Shown here: positions 22,212 through 34,757 of the stretch, piece after piece
How positions within the stretch are numbered: position 1 is the first letter of the stretch
How the letters are laid out: each line of letters opens with the position of its first letter
NCBI GenBank assembly: GCA_030704615.1
Contig: CM060734.1
Coordinates: forward strand, 11,472,001 to 11,536,000
Length of the DNA: 64,000 bases
Direction: 5' to 3'
Source of the DNA: Takakia lepidozioides
Taxonomy: Eukaryota > Streptophyta > Takakiopsida > Takakiales > Takakiaceae
Program-made: the position numbers and the translations under genes
Notes under the pieces: generated by a model
What the model was told of the DNA's origin: nothing
What the model saw: only the letters and a program-made list of their open reading frames with translations
Database searches by the model: none

Positions 22212-22756
22212 TCAGGTCTCCTGTTCTATCGCTAAGATCGACCGTTTTTCTGTACGAGTTCGCTCTCCCTCATCAAGCTCACTCCACCATTTCACAAGGT
22301 ATTGAAGATCTGTCATGGGGTTTGGTCTTTCAAGAAGTACATACGGTATTGACCGACACAAACACTGTTTTTGTAGCATACATGTTCGGTTCACCCCTTG
22401 TATCCACTAACTGTATTTTTGCTTTGAATGACGTGTAACCGTTTTTCTGCTTCGAATATTCCTCTCAGTATGCCCAACAATTGTGCGTCGTGTAGGCGTG
22501 AGGGATCTGTCAGCGGATTGATTGTCACATATAATCCTATAGACGATGTCTTTGAATGTCTTTGTTTTTGTGAAGGGGCCACATAAAACCCATGATCCAC
22601 AAATTCCAAACTTACACCATTCCGCAATCTTTGTCGTCTATTAGGACGATTTGGTCGTGCAGATCTTGTAGCCCCAGGACGCGGTGGAGGATTTTCTGGG
22701 CGTATAATACGCGTTGTGCTTTTCATTCTAGTCATATTTGAAGCCAACCTACACAC
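22212..22756 (-). CDS. Unrecognised protein remnant in two frames
   Basis: A 121-codon frame (22756-22391) with a Pro/Arg-rich start (RPENPPPRPGATRSARPNR) and a more globular part (GVSLEFVDHGFYVAPSQ, SSIGLYVTINPLTDPSRLHD). It is followed by a 60-codon frame (22394-22212) with CRSIPYVLLERPNPMTDLQY, KWWSELDEGERTRTEK. Composition looks protein-like rather than random, and the two may be one protein with a frameshift at about 22392. I do not recognise the family. Confidence 0.35.
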
Positions 22757-23064
22757 AATATTTAAAAATTTAATTTAAACATTAATGTGATATGTGCAAT
22801 CTATCAACCAATATAAATCTCCCAAGTAATACCAACCTACCTATCAAACAATACAAACCTACCAAATAGTACCTACCTACCTACCTACTTACCTTCCACC
22901 AGTATAAGAGGCTTATGCCTCCAATTTGAGTTCATTTCACATGGATTACTCTAGTGGTTCGACCTCTCAAACTCATGGAGTTTCAACAAAACGTGGAGAA
23001 CATAGCTCCAGGTATGTTTCTAATAAACACTTCTACATATTTTATGATCTGCAAGTAAAAAATG

Positions 23065-23314
23065 AGGGGTAGCATGCGCAACACCCCTATGTTCCTAGTC
23101 GTCGATATCTTCCTATCAACTTAGGTTCTCATTTTCAAGGAGAAGATGAGGGTGTAGCGTATGCAACACCCAATGAACATGATGAAATATCTTACATTTC
23201 GTGAGCATGTACAAATCTTACCTAAAGATGTGGTTGCGTACGCAACACCCCCTTAATCAACATGTACTCTTATTAATTTTTCATTTGACTAAAGGTGTTG
23301 CGCATGCTACACCC
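23065..23314. repeat. Palindrome family P5 (four copies)
   Basis: Four palindromes with core TTGCGYRYGCAAC-like sequence flanked by GGGTG/CACCC: 23065-23088, 23150-23171, 23229-23250 and 23294-23314. Examples are GTTGCGTACGCAAC and GTTGCGCATGCTAC. Spacing is 65-85 bp. They sit in AT-rich DNA without a recognisable gene. Confidence 0.85.
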
Positions 23315-26059
23315 ATATGTTCGACGCTGCTCTTCTTGTTTGCTCCCTTCTATTCTCCTTATTGTTAAAACATCCAACGACATAGCACATAACAATAAAA
23401 ATATTCCACAACGTTGGTCTGCCAGATAATCTATCGATAGAGATATTTAAAAAGCTTTGTTGCAGCGATATAGAAATTATTCTCTACCTTGTTTCTTTTA
23501 GCGGTCCTGCTATGATATCCTTAACCAAGACTTTAGCTTCATCTACCACCATAGCTTAGTATGCGGTTCGCCGCTCTGCTGCACAATCTCCTCGTAGATT
23601 GCTTCCCTCCTCTCACCTTGCTAGAATCACCTCTTCCCCATGTTTCATTTAAGCTACATTTTGTTCGTTTACATGGGGTTTTGCAGATTGAGATCTCTCA
23701 TGACCACCGCCATGGCTCAGTCTACCGTTTGCCACACTGTTGCGCAAGCGCTTGTATGTTCTACCCCCCCCTACCTGCCCGGAAAGCACAGGCTCCTCCT
23801 CAGGACTCGTTTAAGAGACTTTCTTTCATCTGCTTTCATTTTCTCGCGTTTTCAATGGTTGCTCACAACAGGATGGTAACCCGCCCGCAGGCCTCTGCGC
23901 TTCTAGAGTCTAACCTGCCCCCTTACATGCGCACATGTCTAGAACAAGGCAAGATATCTCATTAGGACATTATCAAAGGTGGACTGGAATCAGATGTCTT
24001 TGCTGTGCAAATGCGAGAGTGTGTGTGATGAGCGTCGAGTGCTCGACAATATACCTGCACGAAGTATGGCTTCACAGAATACAATGATTGATGGATGTGG
24101 TTTGCATGGTGTTAGTGATGGAGTTTTTGATCTCCTTTGCTTGATAGCTGTAGGGGAGCGGGGGTAGGTTTTGTAATTGGTGGAGGAGGGATCGGATTTA
24201 GGAGATTGAATGGGAATGGAGGTATCCGTTATAGGTCTTTGGGATGGGGGAGACAATGATGATAAGGGAGAAGAGGACATGTGCCGCAGGGAACGTGTTG
24301 AGGGATGAAAGGGTTTTAGAGAGTATTGGGTAGCAGGTAGACGAGAGTCCGAATGTGTTGATGTGTTTCGTAGCTGGATGACCAGTGGGTAGGACCTTTG
24401 AGAAATAAGGTTTGAATTGGTCTAGGATGTGTTGGTAGTTGTGTGTGAGTGACGTGGTTTCCGGCTGGAAGTATAAAGCGTATATTTCTTATGCGTCCTT
24501 AGGGAGTTCATTGATGAGTCGCGTATAGTGGAGGGCGCTGGGTTTGTGTGGATGTCTCCACATCATAGGAGTAGAATTGTAATAAGTGTATCCTGGTAGC
24601 AATTATTAATAGATGGTGGGTGGTGATAGCAGTGTTTAGATTTCGCGAGATGTGGGTGGCGCCGCGGTTGTAGGTAATGGGTTATGAGGTTATATGGAAG
24701 TTGTTGGGCCGGGAAGGAGGAGGAGTAACTGGTAGAAGATGTTTGGGTGGGTAATACATGCTGTAGGTAACTAGTATAAGGAGTTGTGTGGGAATTCTTT
24801 GTGGGATGTGACTGTTGGGAGAGAGGGGTAGGTAAGGTGACGAGTAGGGACTTAGATTGGGGGAAGGCGGGGTCTAGAGTGCATAGTAGGAGGGTGGTGG
24901 GATAGTGGGGGGTTGGGGGAGGGGGGGTAATCTGGGATGAATGGCGTAAGAGCTGGGATACTTGGATGACAAAACCCCTAGTTGAGTGCATATGGGAATA
25001 CTATGGGAGTGGAGAGATTCGGTGTGATTTATTGGGAACATATAGGGTGTATGACAAAGAGTGACTGTCAGCCTTGGGTGGGATGGACAGGCTGGGGCGG
25101 CGTGGATGAAGTTAGGATTGGATGTAGATTGAGAAAGTAGAGGGGAGGTCTTGGATTTGTACAGCGCGGGGGTGTCGTAGATATGATAAGTACGGATGCG
25201 TAGTTTGGTAGCGCGGTATAGGGGCAGGGTAGGTCCTAGAGGGGGGACATGCGCGACCGGATACGGCCCGATACCGGTATAGTAACCAGGGAGTGGTACG
25301 GGTGAGGTGTTACATGATAGGAGGTTGAGGCGGCTGACAGATGGGCATGAGAGAGTACTGGGAGCTGGCGAGGGTGATGTATGTGGGGCGTACTGGGGAG
25401 GTCAGTACGAGTATAGGGTATACATCCTATATACGGGGTACGGGTCCGGGCATAGAGGGGGTTTTGGTACTTGGTATTATCAGGCGGGGAGGTGGGTTAG
25501 AGAATCGCCCTAGTAGTGGATGATATAGCTTGGATGAGAGGACACGTGATAGGGGAATGTGGGGATGGATGAAATAGCAGTTGCATACACGGCAAAGGTG
25601 CATGAGGGGTAGGCTGGTTTTAGACTGTGCTTTGACGTAGATAATTTTGAATTGCCATGCAGGGGATCGGGGCCAGAGTGATGCGCGGTAACGGATGTCG
25701 TCCGTGTGGATGCAACGTATCGAGCTGTGTTGCGCTCTAGTAGATGTGGAGGTAGACGGGCCAGGCCGCTTAGTTCATGTTTGTGTAGTGCCCAGGAATA
25801 CGGAGCGGTGAGGCGTGTAGTACAGGAGAGATTTTGAGAGCCGCCCACGTCTCTCTCCCCACCTGGGTTGCACCGTCATACTACAGCAGTGGGAGCTATG
25901 CATTGGTATTGCAATGAAATAGAAGGAAACACAAAGCACTCGTAACTAAATGGTAAGAGCAGAGCTAGAGGGAACAGTATGGTCTGATAAAAGAGATGGT
26001 ATTTCCTTGAGCCTACTAGTTGCCTTGAGGTGGTATCCTGCCGTGAGCGGCCTAGGTGA
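23315..26059. other. Long stretch with no assignable gene, strongly purine-rich on the plus strand
   Basis: From about 24.15 to 25.85 kb the plus strand is G-rich. The minus strand gives only Pro/Ser/Thr/His-rich frames (24991-24563 and 25848-25510) that look compositional. Some fragments could be a decayed retroelement, but no diagnostic motif is present. 23315-24150 holds short frames without recognisable content. Confidence 0.6.
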
Positions 26060-27002
26060 TTATTCATTGACAGCAGGGGTGATCACGGTTGGGATACCGG
26101 GGGCGCCATCAGCCTGAAGCCCCGGGTTGAAGTTTGCAGTTGTAAGTTGAGTCGATGAGGGGCCTGCGCTTCCAAGGCGGGGAGGATCAGCATGCTGGAA
26201 CTCGAGCAGGGCCAGCGGGTAATAGCCGCCTATCTGCACGTCCGCCGGGTTGCTGGTGTCGCTACGGGTAGATGGAGGACTTGGTATGGGGGCGGGTGGG
26301 GGTAGCTTAGCCAAGACCGTATTTGCATGGTTGAGGAAGCTTGTTAAATTTGCTGCCACATTCTGAGTCATGGCGTCCTGCAGGGAGACTAGGTACGCAT
26401 GGTGGGTTGCCTGTTGAGTGGCCACGTGGTTGTGACCCTTGATTTCATTTTTGCCAGATCCCCGCGGATGTCCTTTTTGATCGAGATTGCATGCGTCGCT
26501 AGCTTTTTGTCGATCTCTGACATCAGAGATTCGTGACCTTACTTGGGGCCGGGGTCCTTCTGGATTGTGATGGAGTTCACTGTATCAGCCAGCGCTTGGT
26601 TGAGGTTCGCAACACGGAGCCTGTCCAAGATCGCTTTGGGTGGCGGGTCAGAGCCGTTAAGGCTATTGGTGTGCGGATCAAAATTGACGAATCGGTCAAT
26701 AACCTGCACATGCGGTCTGTTACACCATTGTGAGTAGATGCTAGGGTTTTTGCAGGTAATCAAGACCATACCTATGCGTTTGGTCTTCTCTCTACAGGGG
26801 CGATCTTGCAAAAGTGGAGCTGGAAAATGTTGCCTTTGCCGAAAAGAGAATGAAGAGTATCTGCGATGGCTGACTGTGGGTGCATAGGGTTGAGGCTCTT
26901 GATCACCAGAGTAAGAGCGGTGCGTTTTGCCACTATCTCTTGCGGAGTGGCTGTGATGCCAGTCATACTTGCATGTCGGATACGTAGTTGGGGCTTGATC
27001 AA
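26060..27002 (-). pseudogene. Possible gag/ORF1-like remnant, unrecognised
   Basis: Three minus-strand frames appear sequential: 27002-26772, 26811-26539 (VIDRFVNFDPHTNSLNGSDPPPK, DRLRVANLNQALADTVNSI) and, after a frame change through MSEIDKKLATHAISIKKD, 26425-26060 with LQDAMTQNVAANLTSFLNHA followed by a Pro/Ser-rich tail. A helical segment followed by a disordered tail would fit an ORF1/gag product, but I cannot name the family. Confidence 0.35.
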
Positions 27003-27375
27003 CGTGTGTTACAGTTGAAGACCTTATATCAGCATCCTCTGTTTGGTGTCTTCTGAGGCCAGATATAGGAAGCAGAACTTGGAATCTGGCCCGGTTTTGT
27101 GAGTGTATATAATTTCAAACTCGTCCCCGTGGAGGTAAGTTTCCACGATCCCTCCGCTCGTTATATCTGGTACTGGAGGTGTGATACTCCTGATTAGATT
27201 TTGTCAACGCACTTGGCCTGATATGTAGATGAGGAGATGTCGTCCCTTGGAGGTGGGAGCTTGCCTGGACATTCGTAATGAGCAAAAGACTGAGTAAAAT
27301 CCGAGAAAACAGAGAGACATGATGGGAGGTTTGTATACCAATATGTTTGTGTTGAAATGGGTAGAGCGGAGGTTA

Positions 27376-27398
27376 GCTATTTCATGAGCATGAGCGGA
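27376..27398 (+). repeat. Left candidate TIR of element B
   Basis: GCTATTTCATGAGC followed by ATGAGCGGA. It matches the right end with one substitution and one 9-nt indel (GGCATGAGC extra on the right). More TCATGAGC motifs follow at about 27418 and 27528-27580. Confidence 0.6.
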
Positions 27399-27589
27399 GT
27401 AGTAAGACAATAGGTTTTCATGAGCAGAAGTACAAATTCTGGAAATAAAAAACATTAAAACATTATTTTAATGGAATGTGTTAAAAAAAAACAAAAAAAA
27501 CCAATATAATATTCATTGTTGGAAGTAGAAATTGTAGTTTTGAGAGCAGTGCTCATGATATTTCGTCTTCTGCTCATGTGAATTCCGAG

Positions 27590-27765
27590 CGACATCTGCA
27601 AAAATGGTGCCGAATTTCGCGGTTATAGGTCCCAACTTGATTGAAGTGTAAGCCCAAAATTTGGAAATGTGGCGCCGAATTTGGGTACATGGTGCCGGGC
27701 TTTGCACAAATGTTGGGCAGTTCTGGGCCATGTAACTGGAAATTCGGCGCCATTTTTCCAGAAAT
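27590..27765. repeat. P6 palindromes near the left end of element B
   Basis: Three to four degenerate GGCGCC-centred palindromes: 27596-27620 (AAATGGTGCCGAATTT), 27663-27685 (TGGCGCCGAATT) and 27737-27762 (AAATTCGGCGCCATTTTT). The same family recurs at 33 kb and 37.5-38.2 kb, always inside element B. Confidence 0.8.
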
Positions 27766-28035
27766 GGCCCCTTCAACTGCAACTGTTGGAACTTAGTTTT
27801 CTGGAAGATTTGCAAATTTTTCCTGCCGCCATCTTTGTATTGATTTTGTTTCGACATTGAATTGCCACTGGACGTCAACGGATATCCAGCAGTCCATAGT
27901 GTTTAAAAGACATCACTTTAATATTGTCTGTCTTATTCCAGGAGTTTTGAGGTGCAATTCATTACACTGCAAAACAAAGTCTAATGCATCAAAATGCAAT
28001 TGCAAATATCCATATGGTGGATTCCCTTTGCCCCA

Positions 28036-31000
28036 TCAATGATTTCTGAAATCCGGACGGAGGAGTTTGTGCAGCTCGTTCACGCTCAACGCTGGTGCAT
28101 GAATAAAGTCATCAATAGTCAAGTTCATCCTCAACCTCTTCAGGTAAATGTAATACAGATGCTTGCACGGATAATACTTTGACCCATTCTTTGCTTCCGT
28201 CAACGAGAAGTTCGTACAATTGCAAGTCGGCTCCACTCCAATCGTAATTGTGTATACGTCGTCGCGTACAGCTAAGCCGTCCGTTGCCATCCGATAAACA
28301 CGCCCAAGGCTGGGTGGGGGTACGTCCACGGAGCTCTGAACAGTGCAAGCCATCCCAAGAGCATTGGCAATCCGAGTCTCATTCAACTTGTTGGGAAGGT
28401 GTCGTCTCTTCACTCTTCCGAATCGCATTGTGGGATGTGCAGAATTGTCCAATCCATCTCTACTGGACCGAGCAGTCTGTAATGGCTGGGTCTGAGGAAC
28501 TGGAAACGAGTGGGCCGGGACGTCTGTGCGTTGCACCATTCGAAATCCTGCTGCAGATTGAGCATCCGCCTAATTCTGAAAGAGGTTGCAACCCGGTGCA
28601 ACAGGCCAGACGCCTGGAGGCTCCGGCATTCCCTGAATCTCGTACTTGGGCTTGCCAAATACACATGTCATTATGTCGTGCCTACAGAAGCAAAACGTCT
28701 GCGTTGTGGCGTGAGAGAATGTGGGAGTCAAAAATCTGCCGCTGAAACAAGGTACAGGTATAGCACCGTGTGGGTTCCTCCGAATCATCTCACCACAGCG
28801 TGCTCTCGTATCCACCCGGATGGCGCAGCACTTCCCTCGAAGTGCCGGCAATGTCCTTGCAATTCTCCACTGTGACTCCGACACTCTTGTCTCCACAATG
28901 GGTATGTTGTACTGCGTTACTACAGATGGCTCGTTATGTTTCTCGGGCACGTGCCCTGTGCTAAAAGGAAATGACGATCTTGAACGTGCAGGACTTGCGG
29001 TGCTCGACGAGACCTCCTCGGGCAACATCACGGGACCACGAGGGAGCGTGCGAATATTCTTGTCAGCTCGCCATGAATCCTCTTCTCCACCAGGTGCCTC
29101 GTCAAGTCTTCGTCTCACTGGACGGGTGTGAACATCTCCTTCCAAGTGTTGGCCTCTTCGAAGCAATGGCGTGTCCCAAAGGCCCTCTCGTAACCGCCCA
29201 CTTGCGAGGATTCATCGATCTGGAGGCAGTCCGCATCAACATTTCCTGACTGTCCGGCCCCAAGCCCCACTGTTTCCCTTTCAAGAACTCGTTATACCTG
29301 CATTGCTGCATAATTGACCTCACAATGTCCTCCGTTGTGGCAGTGAGGATGTCCACCAGATGCGCCGCAGAGGAGGCACGCTAGGAAGAATGTACTGATT
29401 CGGCCATGTTTGTTGTCGGCATGTCGGTGTCGGAGTCCAGACACATTTCCTGCACATGCACATGTTGAGGTTACAAGCAAGTTACAAATAATGACTAGCA
29501 TAATATTGAATAGGACGTGAATTCGTCCAACTCACCTCCCGCATATAGTCGCCGAACTGGAGGAAACGATACTGCCACCATGCTAGCCAACTGACCATTG
29601 CTCCCTCGTCTGATTTCTTTACAGCACCTGACGTTGTCCACCAAGCCCGTATACATGCAAACTATGTCCTGCATCATCCAAGGTGGGAGCACGCTTCCAC
29701 ACAAGACACATGGAACGGTGTTCCTCTCTGAAATCTGGCGCCACGAGCCGGGTTGTGTACTGCGACATGCTCTGCAGAAAATGGAACCCACAAGATCTCT
29801 CATTGCCTTCCATTGGAACATTGGGGTCTTCCCCGTACACCCTTTGGATGGCAGCCCAATTTGCTTGTGCGTTGTCCGCCATGAAACCACGGAAATTAGG
29901 AGGGGGCAATCCCGCCCTGGCCATCTGTTCGTTTATTCCCTGCCAAAGAAGCATCTCTGATTGTGTGTCCTCTCCTTTCATCTCACAAATAGCAATTGTC
30001 ATTAGCATCCTGCAGTTGGTGTCGTAGACATGTGCAGCCATTGTCACCCACTGGTGATTTGTAACTCGCTTGATATGGTCGAATATGACCCAACTGTATG
30101 ACAAGTCCCCATTTGTCATCTGGTGGACCAGTTCGACGCCGCTGCCAGGCCCACACGTGGACATTTTGAATACGAAACAACGATCTGCCTCAGTCCCTTG
30201 TCCAGGAAACCTACTTCCATGAATGTAGTCATATCCACATTGTCGCTTCACCTCCAGAATGAAGTGCATATCCGAGCCACGCCCAATTTTCTGTTTGCAG
30301 GAGACAATGTGGTTTCGGACATTCGGTGAACAGACGTGGGACACTGACTCCAGCAATGCCTCCATTTCCTTCTCATCGAGAGGAACTTTGTCGGAGCCGT
30401 CTTCCGACATAATTCTGGCCAATGCCATCTTATGGGCGGCCTGCAGCTGTATCTGTTTGGATTTGGCACCAGGTCTCAACTTAACCTCCTCCTGAACGAG
30501 CTGCTCTGCCTCGTGGGAAGCCTCCCATGAGTTCCCCCTCACCAATTTGTGACAATGGGAACCAACGTGTATGCAAGCTCGTGTGAGGTTAGGGACACGG
30601 TGCAACACATAGAACTGCTTGGCATTACAAACAGACATGCAATGTGGTGGTTCTTTGCAATGCGCACACTTAAATGTGGAGTTTGGAACCTTCTCCTGAG
30701 ATCAAAATGGTTGATGAGTTGTGCCTGTCCAATCTGTCTCGTTCCTGTGACCTCTGGATTTAAAGTGGAAGCAAGTTGGGGAGAAACACCGCAACGCACC
30801 CGCACAAACAACGTAGCGCACCCGCACACCATCGAGCATCTTCATGCTGGTGGTTTTGGTGACGCACCAAGGATGACCGTCATGTTTCCTATCCATATCT
30901 GTCAACATTCCGGACGCCCTCGAATAGTCCGTTCGAGGAGGGAACTCAAAGAACATGTTACCGTCGACGTCTGCGGGAAGGCATGTAACAGATTTAATGG

Positions 31001-31664
31001 CAAACTTGTTGTAGTCCAGCCCAGCCAGCTCTGAGTGGTGTCCCTCCATGTGAAGCCCTCGCATAATTTCAAGAATGGATCGAACTGCTGTGTTCGTGCT
31101 GGGAATATGACTCCCTCGTCCGTTGATGTCCATTGAGGACTTGCCTGATCTCCAGGATGATCTCGGAACTTCCATGACCTCGTCGGAGTCGGACAGGTTG
31201 TGAACAACCCGGTTCTCGCTCGTCTTCATTGATGGGTTCGGCTCTGGATTTACTTCGTTGCGGACTTCTCTCTTTGAGGTGCCCACTCTCTGATTCGCGG
31301 ATTGTTTCGTGGAAGACGCCAGGATAGAAGGCGCATTTGGCGGGCAAATGAAGTCCCCAACAGCCCTGTATATGATGTTGTCCGATGGTGGAACTCGCCA
31401 TTCCCTGCCGTCGCCGAAATTATCGTGGAGCACAACAATACTTTCGACTACAACTCCGTTTGAATCCTTCCTTTCCTCCTCCAAAAATACCGACCCCGGT
31501 TTAAGGTGGTATCGAACGCAGAGATATTTCTCCATCACCTGGCAGATGTCCCCTCTGCACGGAAATGTAGCTCTATGCTCGTGAGGAGGGCAGTACACTA
31601 TAGCGCTCGGGTTTTCTGCCATGGGAGATGTGCACACAAGAGTGCCAGGACGGCGTTCGGACAA
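28036..31664 (-). pseudogene. MULE-type transposase, element B (stop codons and frameshifts)
   Basis: Co-linear with the element A transposase. N-terminus 31664-30702 (MEKYLCVRYHLKPGSVFLEE, FFEFPPRTDY, KHDGHPWCVTKT, VVCAGALRCFSPTCFHF). An in-frame TGA near 30702 replaces a Gln codon of A. The core continues 30638-29619 with CGYDYIHGSRFPGQG, FDHIKRVTNHQWVTMAAHVYD, then GFMADNAQANWAAI and CGFHFLQSM, the MULE D..C-x2-H pattern. An intron at about 29530-29440 precedes the C-terminal exon (29440-28036, in three frames), which includes NPHGAIPVPCFSGRF and a SWIM finger (TCNCTNF.. KYYPCKHLYYIYLKRL). Clearly diverged from A and no longer translatable. Confidence 0.88.
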
Positions 31665-32129
31665 GCGCCCTGGGAGAAGGGGGATGCAGCGAGGGGAAGG
31701 AATGCAGGGCCGATTTTTCCGAGCGACGAAGCCTATTCATGAATCCGGGGAGCCCACTCTCCCGAAAATCCACTATCAGAGAGTTAATGAACCTTGTCTG
31801 CGGAATGCGGCCCCTGGCCTTTGCGCAATAACTGCCAACGGTATGCAGTCAGAAGGTATATAACCTGTGCACATGCGTTGCGCAAACCAATCATTACGGC
31901 GTCTGACAAGAAGCGTGGGGGGGCGAGCATGCAAGCACCTTCCCCATGGACAGAGGGAACTGACAGAGGTGGCATTCCAGTGGGTCTGATTACAAGATTA
32001 AGGAGGCATTTTTATTAATAATGAACTGTGACAAGTATGCATGCCCTCACAAGCCGAGGGGAGCCAAAAGTATGCATGCCATCCATGCTCAGGTAAGTTG
32101 GGAATTTTTTCCCGTGTTGCACTATCCTC

Positions 32130-32694
32130 ACCAAGAAGCTGGAACCTCGATTGGCCTCTCAACAAGCTCATGACTAACAGGGTGTTAGTAGGTGAAGACA
32201 ATGGATGCAGCCCGTTTGCCTTTGGTGTAGTGGACAACGGTGTCATGTCCTCCGATATATGCACCATCGTAAATCGAGATCTTTGCTGTGGAGAGACTGT
32301 GTCCATAGGACTCATCCTCGTAGCTTATGAGAATGTCCCCATACACTGTTTAGGATGGAATCCTCTCTGGCATGTACGTACACCCGATGCAATCCTCGTA
32401 GGCCCACTGGCAGCACCTCCAATGATGTAGTAAGGCCGTGCGGCTTTTGGGGATGTTCCATGCAGGCGGATACTGCAGATCAACGATTCGCAGGCACCAA
32501 AGCCGCGCAAGCCCGTCCCCGAGAGGCTGATCGTGGAAGCCAGGAATGTACTCAAGAGCGGACATGTGCACCCTCCTCTGCTGAGAGTGGTCTATCCAAT
32601 CCTGCAGGTATATGAAAATATCCCCTGACTTGGGCGAGAAGTCCCATGGGGTGAGATGCTTGTTTGGGCAGTTGCTGGGATCCCGGCACGCCAT
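32130..32694 (-). pseudogene. Third element gene, unknown function, copy B (damaged)
   Basis: The frame at 32694-32350 reads CRDPSNCPNKHLTPWDFSPK, SGDIFIYLQDWID, ALEYIPGFH, HHWRCCQWAYEDCIG. After a frameshift near 32345 it continues VYGDILISYEDESYG, KISIYDGAYIGGHDTVVHY, then a stop, then HPVSHELVERPIEVPASW. Each block aligns with the intact copy at 48602-47883 (SGDIFIYLQDWID with AGDVVILLIDFID). One frameshift plus one internal stop inactivate it. It lies between the transposase and fusion gene, on the transposase strand; in C the same gene is on the opposite strand to the transposase. Confidence 0.72.
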
Positions 32695-32697
32695 CGC

Positions 32698-32944
32698 CGA
32701 CTATTGAAAGGGCTGCCATGAAGAAGACAGGGTGTGCAGGGAGGGGGGAGTGTGGGGAAGCTGAAGTGAGAGGAGCTCGGAGTGAGGAAGTGTTGTTACT
32801 GTCTCGGTTTGAAACGCGTGTGTCACGAGCGAAGGTCGGGTAAGTGGCAAAGAAAAGAGCAACATTTAATATAACCGTGGGCAGCATTTAATTCGACATG
32901 GCGTCAAATCGGAGGGTGACGGCCCCACGTGCTTGCCAGAGAAC
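32698..32944. other. Intergenic sequence of element B
   Basis: Probable 5' region of the third gene copy. It contains a purine-rich stretch (about 32735-32800) and no motif I can name. Confidence 0.5.
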
Positions 32945-33640
32945 ATCACCCGGATGGAAAAACGGCGCCAAATTTCCTGCCGAGGCCGTTCGGATGAAGT
33001 CGTCTCGGGGGGAGAGGCGACACCTGGCCGACAGAGAACATCCCCCGGATGGAAAAACGGCGCCGAATTTCCATCCGAGGCCCGTTGGATGAAGTCGTCT
33101 CGGGGGGAGAGGCCGACACCTGGCCGACAGAGAATATCCCCCGGATGGAAAAACGGCGCCGAATTTCCATCCGAGGCCCGTTGGATGAAGTCGTCTCGGG
33201 GGGAGAGGCCGACACCTGGCCGACAGAGAACATCCCCCGGATGGAAAAATGGCGCCGAATTTCCATCCGGGGCCGTTCGGATGAAGTCGTCTCGGGGGGA
33301 GAGCCCGACACATGGCCGACAGACAACATCCCCTGGATGGAAAAATGGCGCCGAATTTCCATCCACAGACGCCCGTATCGGTCCTTCTTCAACAATTTTT
33401 AGTCGTTGCATCAAGTTTTTCGCGTTTTTTGACTGGTTACACACTAAACTTGGAATTTTTTGCCTGTAGGATGGAAATTCGGCGCTGGATTTCCATCCGC
33501 CCCCGCTCCAAATTACCTGCAGGATGGACTTTTCCATCCGGCGTCTCGTGGATGAGAACGGCTCGGGCGGAGGGAGGGCCACGTTGCGTCCTACGTCATC
33601 CGCTGGATGGAAATTCAGCGCCGTTTTTTCCATCCAGCGG
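32945..33640. repeat. 96-bp tandem repeat with a GGCGCC palindrome in each unit (P6)
   Basis: Four and a half units of 95-96 bp, anchored by GGATGG at 32952, 33047, 33143, 33239 and 33335. Each unit has a palindrome of form GGATGGAAA..GGCGCC..TTTCCATCC, then CGGATGAAGTCGTCTCGGGG and GGCCGACA.CTGGCCGACAGA. Looser copies of the palindrome follow at 33472-33501, about 33524-33541 and 33603-33632. Long frames across it are repeat artefacts. Its position between the divergent genes suggests a regulatory or structural role (inference). Confidence 0.93.
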
Positions 33641-34757
33641 GCGACTGATGAATTCTCGGGGGGAGGGTGGGCCTGTCGGCGCCTGTGGCCGACCTCCATA
33701 CCTACGACATTTAATGGCGCAGTCGCGCATTAAATGTTCTCCGCCGTCGGTTTTGAACTGGATGTTCCACAAGGATTCTGCACTTGCTTCCCGGATACGC
33801 CTTTGACACCTGATGTGACGCTTGGATGAAGTTCCATTCGAGGCATGTACGCACGCATACCTCGGGAGATTTTTTCTTTTGCTAGGACTTATGCCGCGTG
33901 GAGAAGGGCGTGGCTCTCCTGAGAGAAACCCCACACCCAGACCGCGGCGGAAGCTAAAGGCTTTGTATTACGGGCGGCGTCCAACCTCTTGCATGGCCAA
34001 ACTGAAGCTCCAGCAGGAGATCCCATTGTCTTGCTCACAGCCCGCACCAACTGAAGCCGAGCACTCTCAGGCAAGCCCCTTCCTCTTTCGCTTTGTGTAA
34101 CATGTGCGGTCTTCCTCGTTTTTTGTTTGTTTGTTTTGGCATCTTCAGCCTGGCAGCCCTAGAAGTGCATGGTTGCATCGCAAAAGCACGAGTTGGTGAG
34201 ATGAAGATCAAGGTCAGAGGGGTTAGAAAGGAGCCAGGTTGTTGCAAAAGCAGGAGTTGGTGAGAAGAATGATGAAGGTCAGAGGGGTTAGAGCTAGGTC
34301 GTTGCTGCATTGAGATTTGCAACAGGGTGCACACCTTCGCTGTAGGTGACAGGTTGCATCCCAGAATTAAGGAAATCCATGTTGAGCTGAGAGTCTGGGC
34401 AGATGAAGTGCCTTCAAAACATTTCACCCTCTTTTTCCGTCTTATCAACATCGTCCTTAAATTTTCATGCTGATTTCAGCAAGTTACTGGTTGAGTGAAC
34501 CTTAGATAGTTTGCAATGCGTGTGCAAAGCCGGCAGCTCTGGAAAAGGCTGCTTTTGCATGTGATTCTTAGGGATTCCTTGGGTTTGTTTTCATTGTTGT
34601 TCCATATCACTCCATACTTGGTTTTGTTTTGTTTTCATTGTTGTTCCACGATTGTTGCGATGGTGGTTGCGATGCTCGTTGCGATGGTGGTTTTCATTGC
34701 GATGTTGGTTCTCACGATTGTTGGGGATGACAGAGTGACGACGAGCCCGACACGCTG
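33641..34757. other. Upstream region of the element B fusion gene
   Basis: No recognisable gene. Contains a duplicated 30-bp-scale segment near 34182-34290 (CAAAAGC.GGAGTTGGTGAG) and a TTGTTCCA / GCGATGGTGGTT low-complexity stretch at 34590-34720. The fusion-gene promoter would have to lie here. Confidence 0.5.

Noticed and set aside
24563-24991. 142-codon minus-strand frame rich in Pro, Ser, Thr and His
   Set aside because: Composition follows the strongly G-rich plus strand, and no motif or homologous segment is visible.
32866-33806. Open frames of up to 277 codons on both strands across the 96-bp repeats
   Set aside because: The 96-bp period is a multiple of three, so any frame without a stop in one unit stays open. 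The encoded text is a repeat artefact.
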